A stretch of DNA of 64,000 nt from JABDLO01 sp035327565 (GCA_035327565.1 DAOLDB010000017.1:4876-68875); one strand, 5' to 3'. Shown: positions 37,121-47,041, numbered from the stretch's first letter. Numbers and translations are program-made. Notes: generated by a model from the letters alone, not told the origin.

Positions 37121-38486
37121 ATATATCCGTCACCCTGAAGCTTCAGTAAAATTCATTGAAAATGATAACAAAGCCATCTGGCACGATCAGACCCTTTGGT
37201 TTATTCGTAAAAAGAGAGATGACGCATCAGTTGAACTACCGGAATGGGAGGATTTGCGTGAGTTGGCCTCTGACATCAAAGACAGAGTTTTAGCAAAATG
37301 GGATCAATTGCTTATCAGGTTTGAAAAAGAGGCCATACAAAATGGCGCTCATGTCCATTGGGCCCGAAATGCACGTGAACACAATGAAATCATCGCCGGT
37401 ATTCTTTTGAAAAAACAAATAGACAAAGTGGTAAAAAGTAAATCCATGCTGACTGAAGAATGTGAATTGAATCCCTATTTAGAATCCAAAAGCATAGAGG
37501 TAATAGATACGGACCTGGGTGAAAGGATCATACAATTGAGAAATGAACAGCCAAGTCATATTGTAGCGCCTGCCATACATTTGAAAAAGGAGGAAGTCTC
37601 TGATCTGTTTCACTATCAATTTCAATCGGAGAAAGGAAATGCTGACCCCGTCTATTTGATGGGTGTCGCAAGAGAACATCTCAGGGAAAAATTTTTGCAA
37701 GCACGGGCAGCCATTACTGGAGTTAATTTTGCAATCGCTGAGAATGGAGTCATTGTAGTTTGTACCAATGAAGGTAATGCAGATTACGGTGTACATACTG
37801 CCGAAGTAGTGATTCATTGTATGGGAATTGAGAAAATAATACCTGCAATGCAAGATTTGGGCATATTCATCCGTCTGCTTGCCCGAAGCGCTACCGGACA
37901 ACCCATCACCATATATACATCGCATTTTAAAAAACCGCCTGAGGGTCAGGAGATGCACATTGTTATGGTCGATAATGGAAGGATAGATCATCTGGGAAAA
38001 GAAAATTTTCGAAGCGCTTTAAAATGTATCCGGTGCGGGGCATGCCTGAATACATGCCCTGTTTACAGAAGAAGCGGTGGTTATAGTTATCATAGCACAA
38101 TACCGGGCCCAATAGGCTCTATTCTCACCCCAGGAAAGGATTTGGAAAAATATGCTGATCTGCCATTTGCATCTACATTATGCGGTTCATGCTCTGACGT
38201 TTGTCCGGTGAAAATTGATATCCATCACCAACTATACAAATGGCGGCAAATGATTGTCCAAAATGGTTTGGTTTCTAAGAGCAAAAAATGGCAAATGAAT
38301 TTTGCCGGATGGATCATGAGACATCCTTCAAGATTCCAAATTTTTTTGTACTGGTGTCAATATCTGTTAAGAAATCTGCCTCGTTTTTTGCTCAATAATC
38401 GTTGGAATCGTTGGATAAAACACAGGGAAATGCCAGTTGCTCCTAATGGTTCTTTTTCAGATTGGTATAAACAAAACAGAATGTGA
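37110..38486 (+). CDS. lutB: LutB, Fe-S/DUF162 subunit of L-lactate utilisation
   Basis: This 458-residue protein has an N-terminal LUD (DUF162) domain (about 60-295) with ITGVNFAIAENGVIVVCTNE. It is followed by two 4Fe-4S ferredoxin-type motifs, CIRCGACLNTCPVYRRSGG and CGSCSDVCPVKI, and a basic C-terminal region. It probably carries electrons from lactate oxidation. It overlaps lutA and lutC, so the three genes are translationally coupled. Confidence 0.95.
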   Translation: MKTEYIRHPEASVKFIENDNKAIWHDQTLWFIRKKRDDASVELPEWEDLRELASDIKDRVLAKWDQLLIRFEKEAIQNGAHVHWARNAREHNEIIAGILLKKQIDKVVKSKSMLTEECELNPYLESKSIEVIDTDLGERIIQLRNEQPSHIVAPAIHLKKEEVSDLFHYQFQSEKGNADPVYLMGVAREHLREKFLQARAAITGVNFAIAENGVIVVCTNEGNADYGVHTAEVVIHCMGIEKIIPAMQDLGIFIRLLARSATGQPITIYTSHFKKPPEGQEMHIVMVDNGRIDHLGKENFRSALKCIRCGACLNTCPVYRRSGGYSYHSTIPGPIGSILTPGKDLEKYADLPFASTLCGSCSDVCPVKIDIHHQLYKWRQMIVQNGLVSKSKKWQMNFAGWIMRHPSRFQIFLYWCQYLLRNLPRFLLNNRWNRWIKHREMPVAPNGSFSDWYKQNRM

Positions 38487-39073
38487 TGAAGACTTCCAAA
38501 GAACACATTCTGGAAAATATCCGTAAAAACAAACCTGAATATTCTCCCCAGAACTCAAAATCGACTGAAAAGACAAAACTACTTCCGGAATGGGAAAAGT
38601 TTGCCGTAAAGGCTCAAACTGCCGGTTCCACGATCATTTTCACCAAAGAAAAAGTTAATGTTGATGCAATCATTCAAGAAATTATACTTAGTGCCGGCAT
38701 AAACGAAGTACAGAAGAAAAATCCTGACAACACAAAGAATGAAATTCCGGTTACCAAACTGAATAAGATAGAGGAAGAGTTTGTTGTTTTGGAAGCGGTC
38801 TTTGGGATATGCGAAAATGGGGCCTTTTGGTACAAAGCGCATACATTGGAAGACAGAAAAAAACCATTCATTCACAAAAATGTGATTGTAATTGTGGATG
38901 CATATAGCTTGGTTGACAATATGCATGATGCATATGAAAGGATTGAAGGCATGGAATTCAGCTATGGTGTATTTATTGGGGGCCCTTCAAAAACTGCAGA
39001 TATTGAACAAACTTTGGTTATTGGGGCACAAGGAGCTCTCAAGCAGTGGATCATTATAGTAAATGCCAGGTAG
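38486..39073 (+). CDS. lutC: LutC, LUD-domain subunit of L-lactate utilisation
   Basis: This 195-residue protein is a single LUD (DUF162) domain with VVLEAVFGICENGAFWYKAH and GGPSKTADIEQTLVIGAQGA, a conserved C-terminal signature. The ATG at 38486 shares one base with the lutB stop (TGATG); an in-frame GTG 3 bp upstream is less likely. It is the last gene of the operon. No terminator hairpin is obvious after it. Confidence 0.92.
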   Translation: MKTSKEHILENIRKNKPEYSPQNSKSTEKTKLLPEWEKFAVKAQTAGSTIIFTKEKVNVDAIIQEIILSAGINEVQKKNPDNTKNEIPVTKLNKIEEEFVVLEAVFGICENGAFWYKAHTLEDRKKPFIHKNVIVIVDAYSLVDNMHDAYERIEGMEFSYGVFIGGPSKTADIEQTLVIGAQGALKQWIIIVNAR

Positions 39074-39322
39074 AAAAAGATATATGACTCAAAAATTTAT
39101 GTAGAGCAATATCTTCTTGTAAAAACAATCCTCAAATTATTTACAAAAGACTAAGATTTTATTATCAATACCGATGTCAATAAATTTTCTTTACAAACTA
39201 AATTTAAATAAAAAGCAGAAAAAATTAAGTCCTGATCACAATTTCTCATAAGAGGTAATTACTAAGTAGTAATGTTATTTATGAATACTTTAAGAAGTAA
39301 AACCCATTCGAAAAACGAATTT

Positions 39323-41644
39323 ATGAAATTGGACAATTCCTTGATTTATTATACATATTTCACTTTGATCATTTTTTCAATAGTGACATTTAAATCATGC
39401 ATGCCTGAATCAGGAGAATCAGATTGGGAAGCTATATGGATTTCACATCCTGATGACTTTAAATCTGAAAATTCGTGGTTCGTTTTTAAAAAAAGTTGGA
39501 ATATTTCCAGAAAGGGAACTGACCCTTTGATGGCGCGAATTTCGGCTGACAGTAAATACTGGTTGTACATCAACGACTCATTGGTTGTTTATGAAGGGAA
39601 CCTGAAACGTGGGCCTACACCTAATGATGGATATTATGATAGAGTAGACATTGGTCCCTACCTCAAAACCGGGGACAATACAGTTGAAGTATTGCTTTGG
39701 TTTTGGGGAAGAGAGGGGTACTCACATAAAAACAGCGGTCATGCAGGGATTATTTTTGAGGCAAGGCAAAAGAAAGACCACTTGTTTTCAGATAGCACCT
39801 GGTTAGTAAGCAGACATCCTGCCTATTACACAACAATGGAAAAAAGTCCCAACTACAGGCTACCAGAATTTAATGTGGCCTATGATGCGAGATTACAGGA
39901 AATGCATTGGGTACAGGCCATGATGTATGGCAAACCACCGGTAAAACCATGGGGGAAGCTTTGGGAAAGACCATTCCCGCTATGGAAGGATTATGGGTTA
40001 AAAGAATATGAAGAGATACAAATCAATGAATCTGATTCGATGATCATGGTCAAAGGAAAACTCCCTAAAAATATTTCGATATCACCTTATTTTGATATCA
40101 CTACCGCCCAATCAGGTGAAATAATTGATATTCGTACCGATAATTACTTTGGAGGCAGTGAGCCTGAATTGAGTGCTCAATACATTACTAAAGAAGGCAG
40201 GCAAGCGTATGAATCGTTGGGTTATCTGAATGGTCATGAAATGATTTATTACTTCCCAAAAGGCACAGAAATCCATCGAATCTTATACCGGGAAACCCGA
40301 TTCAATACTGATCTCATAGGCAAATTTGTTTCTGATAATACCCGGCTCAACCAACTCTGGGAAAAAGCGACCAACACATTAAATCTTAACCTCCGCGATG
40401 CCATCCAAAATCCTGACAAAGACCGGGCACAATGGTGGGGAGATGTTGTGATTATTTTAAGCAATATACTCTACACTTTGGATCAAAATGGCGTAAAATC
40501 CATTATCAAAGGTATGAGCAATCTTATAGAGTGGCGAAAGGATGACGGTATACTTTTCTCTCCCATACCCGCCGGAAACTGGGACAAAGAACAGCCTGCT
40601 CAAATGCTTGCCTCGATCGGAGAGTTTGGATTTTGGAGATATTTTGAATATACCAATGACAGAGCTACCCTGGGCTATGTATATCCTTATATAAAAAAAT
40701 ATATTGAACTGTGGCAAACCAGTGAGGATGGGCTGATTGAACATCGACCCGATGATTGGGCGTGGTATGACTGGGGTAATGGAATAGATGTACAGTTGCT
40801 GGATCAGTTGTGGTTTTATCAGGCGTTAACGTCAACAAGCAAAATGGCAGATATTTTGGGTAAAAAAAGCGAAGCAGAAAAGTGGTTAAATCAAGCCAAC
40901 CGATTAAAAGACCTTGTCCAGAATGAATTTTGGAGAGAAGACCATTTCGCTTCATCAAACTATCCTATCAACGATTTAGACGACAGAGCCAATGGATTGG
41001 CAGTAGTGTTGGGTTTTGCTGAAAGCGGACGATGGGAAGAATTGAAAACCAAACTATTTCAAACCCGAAAAGCCGGACCTTATATGGAAAAATATGTAGT
41101 GGAAGCATTTTTTAAAATGGGAGATGTGGAAGCTGGTCTGGAAAGAATGATGGAGCGTTATAGCGAAATGATCGACTCGCCAATGAGTACATTATGGGAA
41201 GGCTGGCAAGCAGGGAGTGGTCTGTATGGAAAGAAAAGTTATAACCATGGTGTATCGGGATGGCCTATCACCATTGCCGGAGAATATATTGCCGGCATCA
41301 GACCTTTGTCTCCCGGATTTGAAGAGATCGAATGGAAACCCAATCTTCGGTTTTTCCACCATCTGGATTTTGTCATGCCGGTGAAGGATCAAACCCTTCA
41401 AATTAATTATCACTGGGACGACATGGAAGCTTTTTATCATTTGAAGACGGATAAACAAACTCTAATTAAAACCTCTTTAGGATCAAGGGAATTGATTTAT
41501 TACAATACTCTTTCCATCAATGGATCTTTGGTAATGGAAGGGGGTGAAATTGTGAATTCAGGAAAATATAATGTTGAAATGGCTGGTGATGGTTCTGTAA
41601 CATTTTATGTAAACACAAGTGATCTGTTCATTGAATTGAAGTAG
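39323..41644 (+). CDS. alpha-L-rhamnosidase-like (GH78-type) lipoprotein
   Basis: The ATG at 39323 gives a 773-residue protein with an N-terminal hydrophobic signal ending TFKSC, a weak lipobox. An N-terminal beta-sandwich (about 30-170: WFVFKKSWNISRKGTDPLMA, YWLYINDSLVVYEG) precedes further beta domains and a six-hairpin catalytic domain (about 335-670). The conserved DKDRAQWWGD in the latter corresponds to the DRxxxxWxGD-like signature of GH78 enzymes. A beta-sandwich closes the protein. It is expected to cleave alpha-L-rhamnosyl or related terminal sugars outside the cytoplasm. The exact sugar is not certain. Confidence 0.8.
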   Translation: MKLDNSLIYYTYFTLIIFSIVTFKSCMPESGESDWEAIWISHPDDFKSENSWFVFKKSWNISRKGTDPLMARISADSKYWLYINDSLVVYEGNLKRGPTPNDGYYDRVDIGPYLKTGDNTVEVLLWFWGREGYSHKNSGHAGIIFEARQKKDHLFSDSTWLVSRHPAYYTTMEKSPNYRLPEFNVAYDARLQEMHWVQAMMYGKPPVKPWGKLWERPFPLWKDYGLKEYEEIQINESDSMIMVKGKLPKNISISPYFDITTAQSGEIIDIRTDNYFGGSEPELSAQYITKEGRQAYESLGYLNGHEMIYYFPKGTEIHRILYRETRFNTDLIGKFVSDNTRLNQLWEKATNTLNLNLRDAIQNPDKDRAQWWGDVVIILSNILYTLDQNGVKSIIKGMSNLIEWRKDDGILFSPIPAGNWDKEQPAQMLASIGEFGFWRYFEYTNDRATLGYVYPYIKKYIELWQTSEDGLIEHRPDDWAWYDWGNGIDVQLLDQLWFYQALTSTSKMADILGKKSEAEKWLNQANRLKDLVQNEFWREDHFASSNYPINDLDDRANGLAVVLGFAESGRWEELKTKLFQTRKAGPYMEKYVVEAFFKMGDVEAGLERMMERYSEMIDSPMSTLWEGWQAGSGLYGKKSYNHGVSGWPITIAGEYIAGIRPLSPGFEEIEWKPNLRFFHHLDFVMPVKDQTLQINYHWDDMEAFYHLKTDKQTLIKTSLGSRELIYYNTLSINGSLVMEGGEIVNSGKYNVEMAGDGSVTFYVNTSDLFIELK

Positions 41645-41739
41645 ACTCTATTTTTTAAGGTTTGATAACATGCCACATCTTTACATTGTATTTACTGCCC
41701 GGTTTACATTGGCAAGCATTTAAAAAAATGTTTAAGTTG

Positions 41740-41850
41740 CTATAGGGTCTGGAATCCTTTTACACAGGTTACCATCACAACCAGAAATATCAAACCAATT
41801 CCTATACCTTTAATGATTTTCCTATGGATAAAAAAACTTGAAAGACTCAA
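41740..41850 (-). CDS. possible 36-residue single-span membrane peptide
   Basis: A TTG start overlapping the TGA of the preceding haloperoxidase opens a frame encoding a basic stretch (IHRKIIKG) then a hydrophobic helix (GIGLIFLVVMVTC) and a short tail. This resembles entericidin-like or regulatory membrane micropeptides. The short length, TTG start and AT-rich setting make chance equally likely. Confidence 0.25.
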   Translation of the reverse strand: MSLSSFFIHRKIIKGIGIGLIFLVVMVTCVKGFQTL

Positions 41851-43238
41851 TTCTCATAAGAAAGTTGGGTATCCAGTTTATGAATAGATATAGAGTTGAC
41901 TTTTCTGGCAATACTTTTACCCAAACGCCTCCCCTCTTCACAATCCATCCTGAAATGCACCCCTAATAATACCCTTGACAAGGAGTTTTCCAATGACATT
42001 TCTTTGAAAGAATTGAATTTCCTGGGCTTAAACTTAAATAGTTCATTCCTCTTATGACTGTTATCTACCATCTTATATTCCGGACCAAAAAAAGCAGTTA
42101 AAGTATATGCTGCAGCAGCTCCAAAAGAGGAATGCCCCGAAGGGTAGCCCGGATGAGAAGGGGAAGGTTCAAGCGGACGCCACATGGCAGATATATGATT
42201 GTTGATAAATTGTTCCGGTCTTTCGAGATTATATATATATTTGGAATTCCAGCAAGCTATAGATGCATCAAACATTGAAATCCCCAATTTTAGCATTAAC
42301 TCGAGGCTTTGTGTGTAGTATGGCTTTTCCTTATTAAGAACCTGAAGAGCAATAGATATCCAATGGCTGGGGTGGCCAAAAGTCAATCCACGGTAATCAT
42401 CATTCCAGTATAAACCAATAATCCTATTTTCGTAAGATAATGGTGAATGTAATGCATAAATCTCCATAGCTTGTTGATAATATATTGAGTTGGCAGCACT
42501 AGAATAAGGAGGTAAAGGCCGGGCTATAAATGAATCCACATCAATGACTATGGGACGTACTTTGCCCCAATAGGGCAACATGGGTGGCATAGGGTTGTAC
42601 GAAGCGGGTTGCCATTGACCTTCTGATTGTATAATTTGATGATTGCGATCATAGTTGTGCAAATAGGATTGATGTCCCAAACTATCTTTTTTTGACCAGG
42701 AATAGATCGATTCTGCAACGGCTCTGCCAAATTCTATTGAAGTATTAATAGTCTGGCTTTCAGTATCCTTACTGAATTTTTTCTCCCAACGATTTTCGAG
42801 TTCCTGAATCCTGGTTTTCATCGTTGTATTAACAGTTTCGAAAAAGTGACTTGTAATTCTTGCATAACAAGCATTCAAAACCAATCCGGGATGAAGGTCA
42901 TCAGGATGGTCAATGGATGGAATTGTAAATTGATTATTTGCAGTTAAAGAATGAAATTGACCGGTAAAAACAGGCAAAACCGATTCATACCCAGCAAGGC
43001 CTATGTAGGCATAGGCGCGAGAAACTACCGGAAACCTGTAACCTTCAGTTACCGTTTCGAGATCAATAACAAGATCATACCATTGTGTAAGTATGGAATT
43101 CAGATTCTCACTAGCATCGTATAACATGCTGTTGGCAGAAGATCTATATTCTCTTGAAATGATATAAACAGATATCCACAAAAATAGAATAGCCATCAAC
43201 AATCCCACAAAATTTCCTTTCCAGTTTAGATTCTTCAT
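41847..43238 (-). CDS. vanadium haloperoxidase/PAP2-type membrane-anchored enzyme
   Basis: This 463-residue protein has one N-terminal membrane segment (about 10-28), so the catalytic part is probably periplasmic. The vanadate/phosphate site is complete: Lys333 and Arg340 in KYIYNLERP, Ser367-Gly-His369 in YPSGHSSFG, and Arg422 and His428 in SRVLLGVHFRMD. The family includes vanadium-dependent haloperoxidases and acid phosphatases of the same fold, and the length and motif spacing fit the haloperoxidase branch. Its ATG overlaps the histidine kinase stop (TAATG), so it belongs to the response regulator-kinase operon. A second copy faces this operon. Metal and reaction are inferred. Confidence 0.85.
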   Translation of the reverse strand: MKNLNWKGNFVGLLMAILFLWISVYIISREYRSSANSMLYDASENLNSILTQWYDLVIDLETVTEGYRFPVVSRAYAYIGLAGYESVLPVFTGQFHSLTANNQFTIPSIDHPDDLHPGLVLNACYARITSHFFETVNTTMKTRIQELENRWEKKFSKDTESQTINTSIEFGRAVAESIYSWSKKDSLGHQSYLHNYDRNHQIIQSEGQWQPASYNPMPPMLPYWGKVRPIVIDVDSFIARPLPPYSSAANSIYYQQAMEIYALHSPLSYENRIIGLYWNDDYRGLTFGHPSHWISIALQVLNKEKPYYTQSLELMLKLGISMFDASIACWNSKYIYNLERPEQFINNHISAMWRPLEPSPSHPGYPSGHSSFGAAAAYTLTAFFGPEYKMVDNSHKRNELFKFKPRKFNSFKEMSLENSLSRVLLGVHFRMDCEEGRRLGKSIARKVNSISIHKLDTQLSYEN

Positions 43239-44620
43239 TACATAACTTTTTGCAGACTTTTAGGTATACGAATTGAAACTACTGTTCCTCCGGAAGGTGC
43301 ATGGTCAAAATGCAATCCATATTGATGCAATCTTAAAATAATGTCCACAAGGGCAAGACCAATGCCAGAACCTTTAATGTGATGTGCATTAGCTCCTCTG
43401 AAGAAAGGATTAAATATCAACGACATTTCTTCTTCCGGAATTCCTGGCCCATTGTCTTCTATATTTATTAGCATTGACTCTTTGCCATTGTATCGCAAGC
43501 AAATATTGGCTTTATGATCATTGCTGAATTTACATGCATTATCTACTAGATTGATCAAAGCCATTCTGAAAAGAAAATCATCACATTTTATAAACAAGTC
43601 TTCCTCATTCTCCGGCAAATCGTAGAATTCCATAGTTATTTTAAAATTGGGATTCATTTTTTGAATTTGATCTTTGGCTCCCCAGATTACTTCATCTATT
43701 CTATTAGGTTTTAGCAATGGTGGTCTGCCATCGGCAGATAAATTGGCTAATTGCATCAATTTTGTAAATGCTTCATTCAATTCCTTAGCATCATAATGGA
43801 TAGATTGTAAGGTTTGGATATATTCTTTGTCAGTTCTTTCTTTTACTAAAGCGATTTCAATCTGTGAAATGATGACATTCAAAGGATTTCTGAGTTCATG
43901 CGAAACATTGGATAGGAATAGCTTTTGCGTATTGAAAGTCTGATGTATGCGTTCGAGTAATTGATTGAAAGTGATTACCAATCTGGACAATTCATCTTTT
44001 TGATTGGAAACTTCCAGTCTCTTGCTCAGATCATTAGGTAAAATGGAATCAACTTGATTCATGATCCTGTTGACAGGAGCCAGGGCCTGATAGGCTAATA
44101 TCCAGGAGCCCAAAGCAATGGCAGTAATGGAAATAAAGAAAATTCCAATTAATATTCTGGAAAGACTTTCCAGGTGTATGGCAGAAAAAGCAGCTTCTGA
44201 TATGACTATAAAAGAAACGCCATGGCTATTGGTGTACAATTTTCCATAGGCTTTATGTTGGCGGTTCATAAACTTGCTTTCTCCTGATTGCAATATTTCT
44301 GTCACCACATGAGAAGGTACATTTGGAACCATATGATTCAGACTAAAAATCAGATTCCCTTTAATATCAAAAATGGTAATGCTCTCACGGTATAGATCAG
44401 ATTCTGCATCCTGATATGCTTCAGGGATTTCTATCCGGGCAAACTGATCCACTTTACCTATTACCATTTCAGCAACCATCATTGATTTTGATTTCATATT
44501 CTCATAAAAATCTCTTTCCAGATGAATTCTGAATTGCTGGTAAATGAATAACAAAGCCAGAAGCATGATACCTGCTGATACACTAAAAACCTGGAGTGTT
44601 ATCCTATTTCTGATTTGCAT
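43238..44620 (-). CDS. sensor histidine kinase
   Basis: This 460-residue membrane kinase has a transmembrane segment (about 8-30), a periplasmic sensor of about 120 residues, a second transmembrane segment (about 152-178) and a HAMP domain (about 178-230). A HisKA domain with the phosphorylated His241 (SNVSHELRNPLN) follows, then the ATPase domain with NLVDNACKFS, DNGPGIPEEE and GSGIGLALV. All core boxes are present. It lies 9 bp after its response regulator gene and is coupled to the haloperoxidase gene. It probably controls the flanking haloperoxidases; this is inferred from position. Confidence 0.95.
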   Translation of the reverse strand: MQIRNRITLQVFSVSAGIMLLALLFIYQQFRIHLERDFYENMKSKSMMVAEMVIGKVDQFARIEIPEAYQDAESDLYRESITIFDIKGNLIFSLNHMVPNVPSHVVTEILQSGESKFMNRQHKAYGKLYTNSHGVSFIVISEAAFSAIHLESLSRILIGIFFISITAIALGSWILAYQALAPVNRIMNQVDSILPNDLSKRLEVSNQKDELSRLVITFNQLLERIHQTFNTQKLFLSNVSHELRNPLNVIISQIEIALVKERTDKEYIQTLQSIHYDAKELNEAFTKLMQLANLSADGRPPLLKPNRIDEVIWGAKDQIQKMNPNFKITMEFYDLPENEEDLFIKCDDFLFRMALINLVDNACKFSNDHKANICLRYNGKESMLINIEDNGPGIPEEEMSLIFNPFFRGANAHHIKGSGIGLALVDIILRLHQYGLHFDHAPSGGTVVSIRIPKSLQKVM

Positions 44621-44629
44621 TTATACAAA

Positions 44630-45307
44630 TTATTCTTCCTTTAAAATATATCCTATACCAAAAATGGTGTGTATCAGTTTTTTATCGTAAGGCTTATCTA
44701 CTTTATTTCTCAGATAATTGATATACACTTCAATAATATTGGTATTTGTGTCAAAATCAATATTCCAAACATGTTCGGCAAGTTCTATTTTCGTAATGGG
44801 TCGACCCTTGTTTTTCATCAAATACTCCAATAGTTGATATTCTTTTGAGGTGAGTGCTATGGTTTTGCCATCTCTCTTCACTATTTTTGTATCCAGATTC
44901 AATTCCAGGCCATGTAATACCACATTGGCTGATAGCGTATTATGGGTCTGACCTCTTCGTGAGATGGCTCTTATCCTTGCCAACAATTCTATAAATTCAA
45001 AAGGCTTGACCAGGTAATCGTCAGCACCGGCTTCCAATCCCAGGACTTTATGATCTGTATCAGACAATGCAGTTAATAATAATACAGGGGTCTTATTGCC
45101 ATGTATCCTTAACTTTTTAATGACATCAATACCATTCATTTTAGGCATAATGACATCAGAAATGATGACATCAAATGATTTAGTATGTGCAATTTGAAAG
45201 CCCTCTTCTCCATCCTGTGCGTATTCTACATCAATTCCATGTTCATTCAAACCCTGCCTTAAAGTTTGGACAACCTTATATTCATCTTCTATAAGCAATA
45301 CTTTCAT
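44630..45307 (-). CDS. OmpR/PhoB-family response regulator
   Basis: This 225-residue regulator has a receiver domain (1-115; phospho-acceptor Asp51 in DVIISDVIMPKMNG, Lys in DDYLVKPFEF) and a winged-helix DNA-binding domain (about 130-225; TSKEYQLLEYLMKNKGRPIT). It is first in the operon with the kinase and a haloperoxidase, and divergent from the second haloperoxidase. The shared 215-bp region is the natural place for its binding site; no obvious direct repeat was recognised there. Confidence 0.95.
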   Translation of the reverse strand: MKVLLIEDEYKVVQTLRQGLNEHGIDVEYAQDGEEGFQIAHTKSFDVIISDVIMPKMNGIDVIKKLRIHGNKTPVLLLTALSDTDHKVLGLEAGADDYLVKPFEFIELLARIRAISRRGQTHNTLSANVVLHGLELNLDTKIVKRDGKTIALTSKEYQLLEYLMKNKGRPITKIELAEHVWNIDFDTNTNIIEVYINYLRNKVDKPYDKKLIHTIFGIGYILKEE

Positions 45308-45427
45308 TATGGAGAATCATTCAAATCTTCGATAAAATTGATATTATTTATGGATTTGTAATAGTTGTGATAAAAATTCTAATAAGTTTCTAATCAATAA
45401 AAATTTAAAAAAAGATTGAATTTTAAA

Positions 45428-45435
45428 TAAATTTG
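45428..45435 (+). promoter_or_regulatory. Bacteroidota -7 box TAAATTTG in the divergent region
   Basis: A perfect TAnnTTTG with TTTA at 45404-45407, 20 bp upstream, resembles the two-box consensus with one mismatch. It would drive the second haloperoxidase gene with an untranslated leader of about 80 nt, long enough for regulation. Confidence 0.45.
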
Positions 45436-45522
45436 TGGAGATAATGTGCCGTTTTAAACAATTTCAACATTTACACTTATTACTTATTGATTTTAAGTTT
45501 ATTAAAAAAATATGGAGAGATT

Positions 45523-46881
45523 ATGAGAAAATTATTTTACTTATCAATGGTGTTTTTCTTTATAGCCTGCGAAAGAGAAACTTTTGTTCCTTTGGATCCC
45601 AACCCCTCTGAGTATACATATATCGTTCCATTGAAGTGGAATGAATTGTATCTCGAATTAGAACGCTATACCCCAGGCTACAGACCACCTGTTTCCGGTA
45701 GAACTGCAGGCTTTATAGGATTGATAGCTTATGAAACTGTCGTTCCGGGACATAGAGGAAGGTACAAGTCAATAGCCCATGTATTTGATGGCTTATCCAT
45801 TGCTCCTCCCAACCCAAATGAGACTATTGATTGGGAAGTAGCATTGCACGCCGCATATGAGACCGCCTTCATTCAATTCTTTCCAACAGCTCCATCCAGA
45901 GAACAATTTCAAATAAGGGAGTTGATCAATACCTATCATAAATTGTTTCAGGGACGGATTAGTCCAGAGATTTATTTCAGGTCTGTGGAATGGGGACGTT
46001 ATGTAGCAAATTCAATTTATGCATGGTCAACAAATGATATTATTGGGCATCAGGCCTTCCTGAAAAATCATGATGATAATTATTTCCCACCCATTGGGTT
46101 AAAAAACTGGCAACCCACTTATCCTGACTATACACCTGCATTACTGCCACATTGGGGAAAAGCTTTTACATTTGTAGCAGATGAGACCGATGTAGTACGT
46201 CCTCCTCATGAATTTTTGACCACCCCTGGTTCAATACTTTATCAGGAATCTCAAACCGTAATGAATCTTGTAAATCACATTAAAGATGGAGGAAGCCAGG
46301 AAGACAAATGGATCGCTGAATTCTGGAGCGATGACTGCCCTACCCTTACTTTTACTCCGGCAGGAAGATTTATTGCCATTTCGAACCAATTGATTACATT
46401 GGAAAGAATGGATATGATGGACGCTGTGTATATGTATGCGAAAGTGGGAATGGGTCTAAATGATGCCGGAGTCCGTTGCTGGAATGAAAAATATGTCCAT
46501 AACATTATGAGACCTGTAGATTACATCAGACAATTTATGGGTCAACCGGAATGGAATACCATTATGTGCCCTGATGGATCAGGGAATTTTTTCACACCAC
46601 CATTTCCGGCATATCCATCAGGACATGCTACATTCGGAGCAGTCGCAGCTGAAGTTCTCGAAGATATACTAGGTACAAATTATGCATTTACTGATCGTTG
46701 TCATCAGGGAAGAACAGAGTTTAACGGAACGCCCAGAAGATTCAACAGGCTAAAAGATTTTGCGTTTGAAAATGCTTACAGCAGAATCCCAATTGGCGTT
46801 CATTTTCAAATGGATGCCGATGCAGGCGTTGAACTTGGATTTAGAATCGGACAAAAAATCAATCAACTGCCCTGGAAATAA
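45523..46881 (+). CDS. vanadium haloperoxidase/PAP2-type lipoprotein
   Basis: The ATG at 45523 gives 452 residues with a lipoprotein signal ending FFFIAC (Cys16); a further upstream start would spoil the signal. The active-site set matches the other copy: Lys323 and Arg330 (KYVHNIMRP), Ser366-Gly-His368 (YPSGHATFG), and Arg421 and His427 (SRIPIGVHFQMD). The two are paralogues of similar length, sharing the WGKxxxxV segment and the Phe-rich C-terminus. This one is lipid-anchored rather than membrane-spanning. It is divergent from the two-component operon and followed by a terminator. Confidence 0.85.
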   Translation: MRKLFYLSMVFFFIACERETFVPLDPNPSEYTYIVPLKWNELYLELERYTPGYRPPVSGRTAGFIGLIAYETVVPGHRGRYKSIAHVFDGLSIAPPNPNETIDWEVALHAAYETAFIQFFPTAPSREQFQIRELINTYHKLFQGRISPEIYFRSVEWGRYVANSIYAWSTNDIIGHQAFLKNHDDNYFPPIGLKNWQPTYPDYTPALLPHWGKAFTFVADETDVVRPPHEFLTTPGSILYQESQTVMNLVNHIKDGGSQEDKWIAEFWSDDCPTLTFTPAGRFIAISNQLITLERMDMMDAVYMYAKVGMGLNDAGVRCWNEKYVHNIMRPVDYIRQFMGQPEWNTIMCPDGSGNFFTPPFPAYPSGHATFGAVAAEVLEDILGTNYAFTDRCHQGRTEFNGTPRRFNRLKDFAFENAYSRIPIGVHFQMDADAGVELGFRIGQKINQLPWK

Positions 46882-46910
46882 ACTTTTTATTAAATATCCG
46901 AATACAATTA

Positions 46911-46944
46911 AAATCCTCGTTTCTTTAGACGGGGATTTTTCTTT
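46911..46944 (+). terminator. Rho-independent terminator after the second haloperoxidase
   Basis: AAATCCTCGT (46911-46920) pairs with ACGGGGATTT (46929-46938), with one G-T wobble and an 8-nt loop, followed by a T-rich run. Confidence 0.8.
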
Positions 46945-47041
46945 TAATTTTGTTACTTATCCTTTTGTCATATTTAAATCATAGAGTTTTCAATTTTAAT
47001 TACCGTTTAAGAAAGTGATCTGCTCTTTATATACTTTTCCA

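Noticed and set aside
41847..46881. Simple lipid phosphatase (PAP2 membrane enzyme) call for both haloperoxidase-type genes
   Set aside because: Both lack the six-helix membrane core of lipid phosphatases and have the size and motif spacing of soluble haloperoxidase-type proteins.
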